From positions 1,612,001 to 1,676,000 of the forward strand of contig NZ_CP035758.1 of the NCBI RefSeq assembly GCF_004208415.1: a DNA stretch of 64,000 nucleotides. Reading direction: 5' to 3'. How positions within the stretch are numbered: the stretch's first letter is position 1; the number at the start of each line of letters is the position of its first letter. The notes under the pieces are model-generated. The model saw nothing but the letters and a program-made list of their open reading frames with translations, searched no databases and had not been told where the DNA came from. Position numbers and translations under genes: made by a program. This document shows positions 24,790-33,529 of the stretch, piece by piece. This DNA comes from Ktedonosporobacter rubrisoli. Lineage in GTDB: Bacteria; Chloroflexota; Ktedonobacteria; Ktedonobacterales; Ktedonobacteraceae.

Positions 24790-24819
24790 ATTATCGCGTG
24801 TAACCTTACTTTGTTACAA
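24790..24819 (-). promoter_or_regulatory. Promoter of permease/YhfX operon
   Basis: On minus, TTGTAA (plus 24814-24819), an 18-bp spacer and GATAAT (plus 24790-24795). The -35 lies inside the perfect inverted repeat 24808-24832, so a protein bound there would block it. Confidence 0.5.
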
Positions 24820-24832
24820 TGCGTAACAAAGT
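24808..24832. promoter_or_regulatory. Perfect 10-bp inverted repeat, likely ROK operator
   Basis: ACTTTGTTAC (24808-24817) and GTAACAAAGT (24823-24832) around 5 bp. It covers the -35 of the permease promoter in the ROK/permease intergenic region. ROK repressors bind inverted repeats of this scale; the assignment is inference. Confidence 0.6.
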
Positions 24833-24960
24833 TATAGCATCTTTTACTAAAGCAGTCAACCAGCTTTTGCTGACGCGAGTATGAAAATTTCATGCGGCTC
24901 TAAGCGTTGTGGATCGTGAAAAGTGGGTATAATAGCCGGGCTGGCCCGACTAGCTCTTTA

Positions 24961-24989
24961 TTGACACAAGCTCAGGTAATGGCTATACT
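24961..24989 (+). promoter_or_regulatory. Near-consensus promoter of ROK gene
   Basis: TTGACA (24961-24966), a 17-bp spacer and TATACT (24984-24989). The leader is about 73 nt. Confidence 0.7.
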
Positions 24990-24997
24990 CCTTTTGG

Positions 24998-25012
24998 AAG
25001 ATAGAATATCTT
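24998..25012. promoter_or_regulatory. Small palindrome at the ROK transcription start
   Basis: AAGATA and TATCTT around GAA, directly after the -10 of the ROK promoter. It is placed where an autoregulatory site would sit. Confidence 0.35.
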
Positions 25013-25068
25013 AATTGTTTCTAGCTTCTCTATAAGCATTGGCTTGAGTAAAAGAAGAAATATTTATA

Positions 25069-26256
25069 GTGAATACTATGCTATCCTTAGCCTCAGATCA
25101 GCATAACATATCAAATAAACGCCTGGCTTTGCAGATTATTTGTGAAGTTGGGCCGCTCTCACGGGCGGAGATCGCGCGTCGTTTGCGCCTCTCGCGACCA
25201 ACCGCCTCGCGGATTGTGGATGCGTTGGAGCAAGCGGGACTGATTACTAGCGTTGGCAAATCGCAGCCAACGGGTGGGCGACTGGGTGATCTCTATAGCT
25301 TTCGCGAGGATGCCGGCTGTGTGCTCGCCCTTGAGCTGGGAACGCGTGAAGCTCGCCTGGCCATGGCCCAACTCACCGGTAAGATCGTCACACGAGCAAC
25401 GCGTGTCCTGGAGTTGGAGGCACGCGAAAACGTCTTGCCTCAGGTCAGCCTTTTCATCAACGACACGCTTAATGGCCTGGGAAAGATGCGGCCAAAGCTG
25501 CTGGCCATGGGGGTTGCTGTGCCTGGAGTAGTGCATTTGCAAGCGACGCCTGACTATATCGACGCCGCCAAAATCTTTCACGGCCTCAATAACCGGCCCT
25601 TGCGCCAGGAGCTCGAACAGCTCTTCCAGGTACCTATAGCCATGGATAATGATGTAAACCTTGCTGCGGTTGGCGAATCGCAGTATGGCTGTGCCCAGGG
25701 ACAGCGCAACGTGGTCTATCTCTTTGTCGGGCGCGGTATCGGAGCCGGATTAATCTTGAACGGAACCCTGTTTCGCGGCAATACCGAGGCGGCTGGCGAG
25801 GTTGGGAACATAGTTGTGGACCGGGCCAATCTCTATCAGCGCTTCGGTACGCGCGGTAGCCTTGAAGCTCTGGCGAGCCTTGATCGCCTTGCGGAGATCG
25901 CTGATACTGCTTCGCTTCCTGATGGATCACTTGAGGATTTTTGCCGCTCGGCATTTGCAAGTGCTGAGCAAGCGCGGGCACTCCTTGGTCCGCTAAATGA
26001 ATATCTGGCCGCAGCGATTATCAATATGGTTGCCACGCTCGATCCTGGCGTTGTCGTATTAGGGGGTGACCTCTTTGAGCTTCCCTATGCCAGAGAACTA
26101 TTTATGCAACCCATCGAGGAACTTCTTCTACCCCATGTAGGGAAGGCGGCACGCTTAGAGATCTCTCAGCTTCAGGGAGACGCGACCCTTTATGGCGCGC
26201 TTCAAGCGGCAATTGATATAGCCTTGAATGTTGGCGCGGCAGGTGGCCACGTTTAG
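25069..26256 (+). CDS. ROK family transcriptional regulator
   Basis: A 395-residue NagC/XylR-type protein. The N-terminal MarR-like HTH is seen in LSRAEIARRLRLSRPTASRI, then VDALEQAGLITSVGK. The C-terminal ROK sugar-kinase-like half has LALELGTREARLAMAQLTG, the active-site-like AMDNDVNLAAVGE and the GRGIGAGLILNG loop. The Zn-binding cluster of classical ROK proteins (GHxxxxPxGxxCxCGxxGC) is missing: GEVGNIVVDRANLYQRFGTRGSLE stands there, so the effector may not be a typical sugar. It starts at GTG 25069 (ATG at 25078 is possible). It diverges from and likely controls the permease/YhfX operon. Confidence 0.9.
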   Translation: MNTMLSLASDQHNISNKRLALQIICEVGPLSRAEIARRLRLSRPTASRIVDALEQAGLITSVGKSQPTGGRLGDLYSFREDAGCVLALELGTREARLAMAQLTGKIVTRATRVLELEARENVLPQVSLFINDTLNGLGKMRPKLLAMGVAVPGVVHLQATPDYIDAAKIFHGLNNRPLRQELEQLFQVPIAMDNDVNLAAVGESQYGCAQGQRNVVYLFVGRGIGAGLILNGTLFRGNTEAAGEVGNIVVDRANLYQRFGTRGSLEALASLDRLAEIADTASLPDGSLEDFCRSAFASAEQARALLGPLNEYLAAAIINMVATLDPGVVVLGGDLFELPYARELFMQPIEELLLPHVGKAARLEISQLQGDATLYGALQAAIDIALNVGAAGGHV

Positions 26257-26402
26257 TCTGTCGCCAGATCAGGTATGAGGCTACAGGATTAGCCAGGTGC
26301 CTAACGCGCTTTTTATCCCCCAAAATCCCCTTTTCCCTCCTGGCTTCGCGCTTGAGAAAGGAGGAGAGGCTGGCTATTACTAAATTTCTCTCTCTTTAAT
26401 TC

Positions 26403-26431
26403 TTGCAAAGCCAGTTTGTCTGAAATATAAT
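26403..26431 (+). promoter_or_regulatory. Promoter of MarR gene, leaderless
   Basis: TTGCAA (26403-26408), a 17-bp spacer and consensus TATAAT (26426-26431). The expected start coincides with the ATG at 26438, and no ribosome site precedes it, so the mRNA is predicted to be leaderless. Confidence 0.65.
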
Positions 26432-26437
26432 TGTTTC

Positions 26438-26926
26438 ATGCAAACAAATAAAGATGATATTCAAGAACTTGTGGGCACTCTTATGCAGGTTGTCCACTTA
26501 ATTCAGCGCAATCAGGGGCGCGGCCTACGCGAATTAGGACTTGATCCAACAACTGTGCGCGTTTTAGAGTTTCTGGCAGTCAATGGCTCTGTTCATCCCC
26601 AGAAAATCGCCCATGAGTTGAGCCTGCTGCCCTCTTCTGTCACACGCTGTGTTCAAAGTCTGGAGGAGGCTGGCTATGTAGCTGTTACTGGCGATCCAAA
26701 CGATCGGCGGGCACGCCTGGTCAGCATGACGGAGCGCGGTCAGGAAGAAATCCAGCGGCTTACGCATATAGGGATTGCCATGTTTGCGGCGCTCGTTGCT
26801 GACTGGCAGCCTGAAGAGGTCAAAACGCTGAGCTCCTTGTTGGCTCGGCTTGGCGGTCGTATGTCTGCACCTCGACTCAGCCGCCATCAATTGCACAGGA
26901 TGTTTGAGGATGCACAAGAGAGCTGA
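26438..26926 (+). CDS. MarR family transcriptional regulator
   Basis: A 162-residue winged-helix regulator. The DNA-binding helix and wing appear as PQKIAHELSLLPSSVTRCVQ, then SLEEAGYVAV and DPNDRRARLVSMTERGQEE, the last being the textbook MarR wing. Flanking helices form the dimer. It has one Cys in the recognition helix (TRCVQ), which might sense oxidants. The membrane protein gene starts 66 bp downstream, probably in the same transcript and under its control. Confidence 0.92.
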   Translation: MQTNKDDIQELVGTLMQVVHLIQRNQGRGLRELGLDPTTVRVLEFLAVNGSVHPQKIAHELSLLPSSVTRCVQSLEEAGYVAVTGDPNDRRARLVSMTERGQEEIQRLTHIGIAMFAALVADWQPEEVKTLSSLLARLGGRMSAPRLSRHQLHRMFEDAQES

Positions 26927-26992
26927 GAGCTCATCCGCTTTAATCGCTCTAAATAGAGAAAAGTCCCTTTTGAAAGTTTTCAAGGAAGAATT

Positions 26993-28045
26993 ATGACCGA
27001 TTCTGAACCTTCCACCACTCCTGCCCTGGTAGAAAAGAGACCATGGCTAGAGCAAGTAGCTCCTGTTCTTCTGCTCCTGTTGTTAGCACCACTCATCGTC
27101 GATATGCTCCCTGGTACAACCCGTGTCACAATGCCTCTCGGTCTGCTTGCCGAGATTGCTACTTATGGCTGCGCTGCTCTGCTGATTCGCTGGGTTGTGT
27201 GCTATCGTCATCTGAGCAGGCTTTCTATCATACTGCTTGGCATTGCATATGCGCTTGCCGAGGAATGTATCTTCTTGCAGACCTCGCTTACGCCAACCAT
27301 TGGCCCTGGCCATATCTATGCTCGAATTGCTGGCGTCAATTGGGTTTACCTGCTCTGGGCTCTAGGCTATGAGGCCGTTTGGAGTATCCTGATTCCGATT
27401 CAGCTTGCCGAGCTGACCTTTCCGGCCAGGCGTCGTGAAGCCTGGTTTGGACTGCGAGGCCTGAGCGTTATAGGACTTATCTTCGTGTTCGGCACCATCT
27501 ATGCCTGGTACTTCTGGAACCAGGTAGTGGTTGTGCGCTTCTATCACGGCCAGGTCTATCAACCGCCGCTGCTGGCTTTAATCGTCGCGCTGGGGGTTGT
27601 CATAGGCCTGGTAGTTCTGGCCCTTTCTCTGAAACAAGTCCCATTTGCCAGGCCTACAGGCAAGCGAAGCGTTCCTCGGCCCTGGCTGCTCGGTTTGCTT
27701 GCCTTTGTGATGAGCCTGCTCTGGTACGTTCTGCTTTTTATCAACGCCGGCCTTATGCCAGGCTTGCCCGTAGCTGTTCCGCTGCTGAGTGGCTTGCTCA
27801 TGGCGGGAATCTCTTTTCTCTTGATATGGTACTGGTCAGCTAGTTCCGCCTGGCAAGATACTCACCGTCTCGCCCTGATCTCGGGAGCGTTGCTGGCGTG
27901 CATGCTGGAAGGTTTTATTATGTTTGGCAATGCTCAGCCTATCGACCTGATTGGAAAAATAGTGTTGAATGTAGCAGCCCTCATCGGGCTCTTCTGGCTG
28001 CGGCGCCGGCTTACAGCATCATCTATACCTGCAAAACAAGCTTAG
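26993..28045 (+). CDS. Multi-pass membrane protein of unknown function
   Basis: A 350-residue protein with about 9 or 10 hydrophobic helices (for example LEQVAPVLLLLLLAPLIVDM near 19-38 and LALIVALGVVIGLVVLALSL near 193-212). I do not recognise the family. One helix holds ALAEECIFLQ, a paired Glu in a membrane context that recalls membrane proteases of the CPBP or PrsW type, but the other expected residues are not evident. The ribosome site is AAGGAAGAA before the ATG. It is probably regulated by the MarR protein upstream. Its last bases overlap the end of the converging LysR gene by 4 bp. Confidence 0.75.
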   Translation: MTDSEPSTTPALVEKRPWLEQVAPVLLLLLLAPLIVDMLPGTTRVTMPLGLLAEIATYGCAALLIRWVVCYRHLSRLSIILLGIAYALAEECIFLQTSLTPTIGPGHIYARIAGVNWVYLLWALGYEAVWSILIPIQLAELTFPARRREAWFGLRGLSVIGLIFVFGTIYAWYFWNQVVVVRFYHGQVYQPPLLALIVALGVVIGLVVLALSLKQVPFARPTGKRSVPRPWLLGLLAFVMSLLWYVLLFINAGLMPGLPVAVPLLSGLLMAGISFLLIWYWSASSAWQDTHRLALISGALLACMLEGFIMFGNAQPIDLIGKIVLNVAALIGLFWLRRRLTASSIPAKQA

Positions 28046-28941
28046 GCGTTTCCTTTGCCGGGCTGCTCTTCCAGCAGATCAAGGAAGGCCTGGGCAGCTC
28101 TGGATAGCTGCTTTTCTCGGGGGAAGATACTATAGAGCGTTCGTCTTGGCATGCCCTCGGCAAGCGGAATGAGCTCTAATTGCCTGGCCTGGAGCTCGCT
28201 TCCAAGGGCTGCCTGGGGAATAAAGGCGTAGCCCAGACCGGCGATAACTGCCTGTTTCAGCATTTCGGCGCTGTTCAGCTCAATATATACATCGGGTAGT
28301 GTGGTGCCGCAATGCTGAAAATACTGCTCGATGATGGCTCGCGTGCCCGAACCTTTCTCGCGAAGTAGCAAGGGCAGTGGCAATTGCTGAAGCTGCTCAA
28401 TTGAGCATGGAGATGGCAAAGGTTTCGTGAGAGGTCCCACAAATACTAATTGATCATCTTGCCACTTTTTCTGCTCAATCTCGGCTCGTACCACCTCGCC
28501 GGCCACAAAGCCGAGATCTAATTGATACTGGCTAACCAGTTCCGCGATGAGCTCAGTATTCTTCATAGTAACATTTAAGGCAATCTGAGGATATCTTAGC
28601 TGAAAGGCAGCGAGAAATCTTGGCAGCAGATAGGTGCCCGGCGTTGTGCTGGCGCCTATGCGCAAGGTGCCGCGCTGCAATCCATGAAATTCCTGCATTG
28701 CCTGCTCCGCATCCTCCACCAGGGCAAAGATACGGCCAGCATACTCCGCCAGTTGCTTTCCCGCTTCTGTCAGGTATATCTTATTGCCCATACGAACCAA
28801 CAAGGCTTGCTTGAGCTCTTTTTCTAGCGTGCGCATATGTTGAGACACGGCCGGCTGGCTCATATAGAGTTCCTCGGCGGCGCGCGTTATATGCTGAGTA
28901 TGGGCTACGTGATAAAAAATCCACAGATGGTGCAGATTCAT
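28042..28941 (-). CDS. LysR family transcriptional regulator
   Basis: A 299-residue LTTR. The HTH reads HITRAAEELYMSQPAVSQHM, then RTLEKELKQALLVRMGNKIYLTEAG. The periplasmic-binding-like effector domain spans 90-295 and opens GTLRIGASTTPGTYLLPRFL, which is close to the CysL/YeiE/CbbR branch. It faces away from the PGAP1-like hydrolase gene (29087) with 145 bp between, the usual layout for an LTTR and its target. The coinducer is unknown. Confidence 0.92.
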   Translation of the reverse strand: MNLHHLWIFYHVAHTQHITRAAEELYMSQPAVSQHMRTLEKELKQALLVRMGNKIYLTEAGKQLAEYAGRIFALVEDAEQAMQEFHGLQRGTLRIGASTTPGTYLLPRFLAAFQLRYPQIALNVTMKNTELIAELVSQYQLDLGFVAGEVVRAEIEQKKWQDDQLVFVGPLTKPLPSPCSIEQLQQLPLPLLLREKGSGTRAIIEQYFQHCGTTLPDVYIELNSAEMLKQAVIAGLGYAFIPQAALGSELQARQLELIPLAEGMPRRTLYSIFPREKQLSRAAQAFLDLLEEQPGKGNA

Positions 28942-29086
28942 ATGACCTTCTGTGCTCTCCCTCCATAAGTTTTACTTATTAGTCTGACGTCTGGCACGAC
29001 TCCGAAAGCACACCTCTCAGCCTATTTTGTTGCACGGGTATAGTGGAAAGAAAAGGTTTCATCTATCTTGAATGGAGGCGACAGTA

Positions 29087-30064
29087 GTGGCAACATCACA
29101 AAAAAATGATAAATTGGTCTGGGTGCATGGTATCGGGGGACATGCACCGGGCTATTCCATCGCCTGGCGTGATGCCTTCAATCCCTATCTCAACTTTCCT
29201 GACGGTGCCTTTATCGAGGCTCTCTGGAGTACTGTCTTTTCAGCGCCTACCCTCTTTTCGGCAACGCTAGACACCCCAGAGATTGTGCAACCGAGCCTTC
29301 CCTTAAGTCCCACCGAGCTTGCCGAAGCCAATACGCTGCTCAAATCGCTCACCACCACGATTCAGGCGCGACAATCAGCTCAAGCTTCCACCTTTACCGG
29401 AGAATGGGACCAGGCCGCCAGTCGGGCCGGCGGACTTGCCACCAATGTGGCGACGCTGGCCGGTGGCACAGCTGCCAACGCTGGCGGGGCGCTTGGTAAT
29501 GTGGGAGGGATCATGGGCCAGATGGGCAAAGGAGGAAGCCCGAGCAAGTCTGCCATGCCTTCTCTTGATGTGACAAAGATGGTCCTTTTGCCCCAGGATA
29601 CTGTGGGGGAATTTGTGGAGTATCTGGTCAGTCGCAGGATACGCACTGCTGTCAAGGAGAAGCTCAAGGCGCAGTTGCGTCAGATTGCTGATGGAGGCAC
29701 AATCAATACGATTATCGCGCATAGTTGGGGCACTGTCGTGGCCTACGAAAGCCTGATCGACCTGGAACTTGAGTTACCACAATTCCATCTCAAGCATCTC
29801 ATTACCCTGGGCTCCCCGCTGTGGATGGTCCATCAATTGCTCGATGAGCGCTCTGGCCGCAAGCCCGCCAATACTGACACCTGGATCAATATTCAGGCGC
29901 AGGGCGATCCGATTGGCTCCTGGCTCAAGCCAGGCTTCCAGGTGGACAAGGATTATATGGTCTCCAACTACGGTAATACTGTCAATCCCCATAGCAGCTA
30001 CTTCCTGCCCAAGAATATCGAAGTTCAACAGAACATTGTAGCTGCTCTCCTGCTGGCATCCTGA
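29087..30064 (+). CDS. Alpha/beta hydrolase, PGAP1/lipase-like
   Basis: A serine hydrolase of 325 residues. Strand 1 with the oxyanion hole is LVWVHGIGGHAPGYS. The nucleophile elbow is IAHSWGTVVAYES, and a late His in NPHSSYF may complete the triad. Between them lies a Gly/Ala-rich segment with alternating small residues (about 115-155 from the first Met), possibly flexible or membrane-associating. An ATG at 29072 is in frame, but GGAGG (29074-29078) 8 nt before GTG 29087 favours the latter. There is no signal peptide. The substrate is unknown. Confidence 0.75.
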   Translation: MATSQKNDKLVWVHGIGGHAPGYSIAWRDAFNPYLNFPDGAFIEALWSTVFSAPTLFSATLDTPEIVQPSLPLSPTELAEANTLLKSLTTTIQARQSAQASTFTGEWDQAASRAGGLATNVATLAGGTAANAGGALGNVGGIMGQMGKGGSPSKSAMPSLDVTKMVLLPQDTVGEFVEYLVSRRIRTAVKEKLKAQLRQIADGGTINTIIAHSWGTVVAYESLIDLELELPQFHLKHLITLGSPLWMVHQLLDERSGRKPANTDTWINIQAQGDPIGSWLKPGFQVDKDYMVSNYGNTVNPHSSYFLPKNIEVQQNIVAALLLAS

Positions 30065-30076
30065 ATGTCTGATCCT

Positions 30077-30107
30077 GCCCATGCAGTTCCAGGTAGGCTG
30101 CATGGGC
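30077..30107. terminator. Hairpin between convergent genes
   Basis: A perfect 10-bp inverted repeat (GCCCATGCAG with CTGCATGGGC) and 11-nt loop, between the hydrolase and DHA2 exporter ends. There is no T-tract. Confidence 0.5.
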
Positions 30108-30189
30108 CGCCTGCGGTAAGAAACGTCATGGCCCTGACTTCTCAGCCAGATGCGTTAGCCCGTTTGCTGATCACAACCACGTGGTCTAT

Positions 30190-31644
30190 TTAGCCTTCTA
30201 CCTCTGATAGCCTTTCCTGCCTGAGCACTACTGCATCGTCGGAAGCTGCGCTCTTAGCATAGTGTAAGGATAGATAGGCAGCTACCGCAGCTAGAAAAGC
30301 TGTAGCGGCGAAGGCGAAGAGAACGATTGTGAAGGCATGGATGGCAATACCTTGACCCTTGCCAGGCACAAGGCTGAGGTACAGGGAACCAAACACCGCG
30401 ACGCCGAGCACACCAGCGATGCGGGGGATAGTATTGAGCAATCCACTCATATCCGCAGCATCACGACTCTTTACTGAACTCGTCAGGAGAGTAACCAGGG
30501 CCGTGAATTGAAGGCCGAGGCTGAACCCTCCAATCCCAAGCAAGGACATAAACAACGGACCTGTAGTTACTCCCGCCAGCAGCGTAACCCCAAGACTAGC
30601 ATAACTTGCCGCCAGCAGGAGCGTCCCAAGAAGGGGAGCCAGGCGCCTACCAGTAGCGGGCAAACGTCCGACGAGCGGACCGGCGATGCCAAAGGCGGCG
30701 ACCCAGGGTACCAATATCAGCCCGGCGTAGGTAGGCGTCTCGCCTAAGCCTTGCTGGAGATAAAGTGCTAGCACAAACAACATCGCAAAATAGGTGACGT
30801 TGCTCAGAGCCAGGCAGGCGAGCCCATATACGATAGGTAGACGAGTCAATAAGCGCAAGTTGAGGACTGGCGAACCTCCGCGCCTGGCAAGCTTGCGTTC
30901 CCATCCTACAAAGATCGCAAAGGCAGGAAGACTAGCCAAGAAACAAATCCAGATCCATACCGACCAGCCTGCGTCCTGGCCAAAGATAAGAGGCACTACC
31001 AGGAGCAGAAGCGCAGCCGAGAGGGTGGCCACACCGCCCAGATCGAGGCGCTGTCCCTGCTGCCGCTGGTCAACTGGCAAGAAGGTAGCTGCAAGAATCA
31101 TCAGGATGACCCCGATGGGGACGTTTATCAAAAAGATGGGTCGCCATGTGGCGCCAAAGAGATTTGCCGAAACAAGCACTCCTCCCAGAATCTGACCAAG
31201 GATGGCACTGCCTGAGAGAACGATTGTGAATAGGCCGATAGCTCGTACCCTTGCAGCCCCTTCGAAATTGATCTGGATGCCGGTGAGTACCTGGGGTACC
31301 ATCATGGCTGTCCCAATTCCCTGGATAATGCGCATCATCACCAGGACTAGTGCGTTTGGGGCAAGTCCACAGGCGAGAGAGGTCAGGGTGAAAACTCCAA
31401 GCCCAAGGATAAACATTCGCAGGTATCCACGCAGATAGCCAAGGCGGGCGCAAGTGATCAACGATACGCCATAGGCAAGGGTATAGCCTGAGACTATAAG
31501 CTCTAACTCCGCATCTGAAGCATGCAGAGATGCGTGAATGGCCGGAAGCGCAATATTGACGACTGCGACATCTATATTGCCAAGGAAAACTGCGCCAAGC
31601 AAGGCTACTAGCAACCATGGTTTGGACTGTTGTGCTAACATCAT
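30190..31644 (-). CDS. MFS transporter, DHA2 (EmrB/QacA) drug exporter family
   Basis: A 484-residue proton-driven exporter with 14 predicted helices. The first helix is VALLGAVFLGNIDVAVVNIALPAI, with the Asp typical of QacA-type multidrug binding. Motif A is altered to LGYLRGYLRMFILGL, and helix 5 carries the motif C region GSAILGQILGGVLV. The N-terminal half is better conserved than the C-terminal half. It stands alone with 636 bp before it. A remnant of a similar transporter end is at 13027-13230. Confidence 0.9.
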   Translation of the reverse strand: MMLAQQSKPWLLVALLGAVFLGNIDVAVVNIALPAIHASLHASDAELELIVSGYTLAYGVSLITCARLGYLRGYLRMFILGLGVFTLTSLACGLAPNALVLVMMRIIQGIGTAMMVPQVLTGIQINFEGAARVRAIGLFTIVLSGSAILGQILGGVLVSANLFGATWRPIFLINVPIGVILMILAATFLPVDQRQQGQRLDLGGVATLSAALLLLVVPLIFGQDAGWSVWIWICFLASLPAFAIFVGWERKLARRGGSPVLNLRLLTRLPIVYGLACLALSNVTYFAMLFVLALYLQQGLGETPTYAGLILVPWVAAFGIAGPLVGRLPATGRRLAPLLGTLLLAASYASLGVTLLAGVTTGPLFMSLLGIGGFSLGLQFTALVTLLTSSVKSRDAADMSGLLNTIPRIAGVLGVAVFGSLYLSLVPGKGQGIAIHAFTIVLFAFAATAFLAAVAAYLSLHYAKSAASDDAVVLRQERLSEVEG

Positions 31645-32280
31645 GAACTACCCAATTCCTTTCGTCGTGTGCTGATTACGCAGGCTTGCATGATAGGTTA
31701 CCTGCGGCGAGCTTTCGTACGATATAATCGGCCCTCTTGATCCCGGGATTCTGCCTCATGAGCCGAGGCTTTAACGCGAGAAGCGTGATTTTGTGGCAAT
31801 GAAAGCTTTTAGCATAGGCCACCGCTACAAACAAGCGTGCTCAGTACACTATAGAGCAACGACAGGCTGAATACTATTAGCTTCTTGCGCTTCAAAAAAA
31901 GGCCAGAAAGATCTTCTATGCCAATAAGGAAAAGCTTATAAGGAGCAAGCGAGGCGTAAAGCATTGGTGTAGGAGAATACTCTTTAGCGAAGGGCCAGCT
32001 ACGGAAATGGGTCAGAAGCCCTTGTGATAGTGATGCGCTATGGCAGCTTCGACTATAAGTTTTGCTTATGCCTATCATTGAATCTTTGTAGTGGTGTTAT
32101 GCTTCATGCTCCTGTATGCTGCATAGCGTGCAGCAACGCTGGGAAATCGTCAAACTTATCTTAGCGCTTGCATGCTTAATGTGAAGGCGCGCCACTCTAC
32201 ACAATTGAGAAAGCTTGTATCGTTAGATCCTGGGGAGATATAGTCCCTCAGTGAGATTTGGAAAGGAAGGAAAGTAAGGT
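31645..32280. other. Long gap without a supported gene
   Basis: A 636-bp region between the exporter (minus) and the PhnA-like gene (plus). An 89-codon minus frame (31809-32078) has a Leu-rich end but no ribosome site or recognisable family, and I do not call it. No repeats or clear promoters stood out. Confidence 0.5.
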
Positions 32281-33414
32281 ATGCAGCAAGGAAGACAGCA
32301 ACGCGTAGTAATTGGCATGATTGATGGAATGGGAATGGAGTATTTCACGGCCCAAGAATTGCCTGCGCTACGGCAGCTAGCCGCCCGGGGCCTCTTTCGA
32401 CAGGTGAGCGGCTTAATGCCGAGCATTACTAACGTCAATAATGTTTCGATTTGCTGCGGCGCTTACCCCGCTGAGCATGGCATCACCGGCAACTCTTACT
32501 TTGATCCTCTGCAAGGTCGGGAGGACTATATGGAAGATGCACGGCTTTTGCTCGCGCCTACCCTTTTTCAGCGAGCGGCGGCGCTTGGTATCCAGAGCGC
32601 GTTGCTGACTAGCAAAAAGAAGACGCTGAGCCTGCTAGGGTCTGGTGCTGCTCTGAAGCTGGCCGCCGAAGCTCCTGCTGAAGAGTTTGTCGCGCGCTAT
32701 GGGTCGGCGCCTTCGATCTACAGTCGTGAGATCAACTACTGGCTGTGGCAAGTGGCTGTAGATCTGCTTAAGGAGCGCCCGGAAATTGGCTTAGTGTACG
32801 TTCATACCACTGATTTTCCCATGCATAAATGGGCGCCCGAGGAAAAGGCCTCGCAGGAGCACATGCAAACCCTTGATCGCTTGATTGGCCAGGCCGCTGC
32901 GGCTGCTCCTGATGCCGCATTTTTGCTCACAGCGGATCACGGTATGAATCCGAAGCGGCGCTGTTGGGATCTGCAGCGAGTTTGTCTACAGCAAGGCACA
33001 CAAGTGCGCTATGCGCTTTCGGCCGAGAAAGATCGCTATGTCCTTCATCATCGAACCTTTGGCGGAACTGCCTATGTCTGGCTGCAGGCTCCAAACGACT
33101 TGGAGGCTGTCAGGCACACGCTTGAACGCGTGCAGGGTGTTGAGCTTGTACTGACGCGCGAGCAGGCTGCCGAACGCTTTCATCTCCTACCTGACCGCAT
33201 CGGGGATGTGGTAGTAATTGGCGATAAGGATACCGTGTTTGGCGAGTTAGAGACGGAGGGGGAGGAATTAGAAGCCTCCTACCGTTCACATGGCTCGCTC
33301 TATGAGCTGGCTGTGCCTCTTATTATGTCTAATTTTCAGGCCGGGCTTCCTGAGCCCGAGACCCTGCACTATAACGCAGATCTAACGCGCCAACTCTATC
33401 GCGCTGCGCACTAG
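32281..33414 (+). CDS. Alkaline phosphatase superfamily hydrolase, phosphonoacetate hydrolase-like
   Basis: A 377-residue NPP-type metal phosphohydrolase. The two-zinc site is complete: D15 in GMIDGMG, nucleophile T50 in MPSITNVNNVSI, D178 and H182 in TTDFPMHKW, D219 and H220 in LTADHGMN, and a late His in SYRSHGSLYE. The TNVNN nucleophile loop and the IGDVVVIGDKDTVFG / RSHGSLYE end resemble PhnA phosphonoacetate hydrolase, which frees phosphate and acetate. No other phosphonate genes are nearby, so the substrate could instead be another phosphonate or phosphodiester. AAGGAAAG precedes the ATG. Confidence 0.8.
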   Translation: MQQGRQQRVVIGMIDGMGMEYFTAQELPALRQLAARGLFRQVSGLMPSITNVNNVSICCGAYPAEHGITGNSYFDPLQGREDYMEDARLLLAPTLFQRAAALGIQSALLTSKKKTLSLLGSGAALKLAAEAPAEEFVARYGSAPSIYSREINYWLWQVAVDLLKERPEIGLVYVHTTDFPMHKWAPEEKASQEHMQTLDRLIGQAAAAAPDAAFLLTADHGMNPKRRCWDLQRVCLQQGTQVRYALSAEKDRYVLHHRTFGGTAYVWLQAPNDLEAVRHTLERVQGVELVLTREQAAERFHLLPDRIGDVVVIGDKDTVFGELETEGEELEASYRSHGSLYELAVPLIMSNFQAGLPEPETLHYNADLTRQLYRAAH

Positions 33415-33529
33415 AGCGTGCAATAGCTTGATTTTTTGTCAGAAGAGGAGGCTTGTGGATTTATCTCCCTCCAGCCTCACCTCCATACACCTTATGAGTA
33501 TGTAGATCCGCTTCTCATGCCACTTATCA

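Noticed and set aside
30647..31618. Long frames on both strands within the DHA2 gene
   Set aside because: All are shadows of the transporter; the real frame has 14 helices and motif A.
31809..32078. 89-codon minus frame in the 636-bp gap
   Set aside because: It has no ribosome site, unusual composition and no similarity that I recognise.
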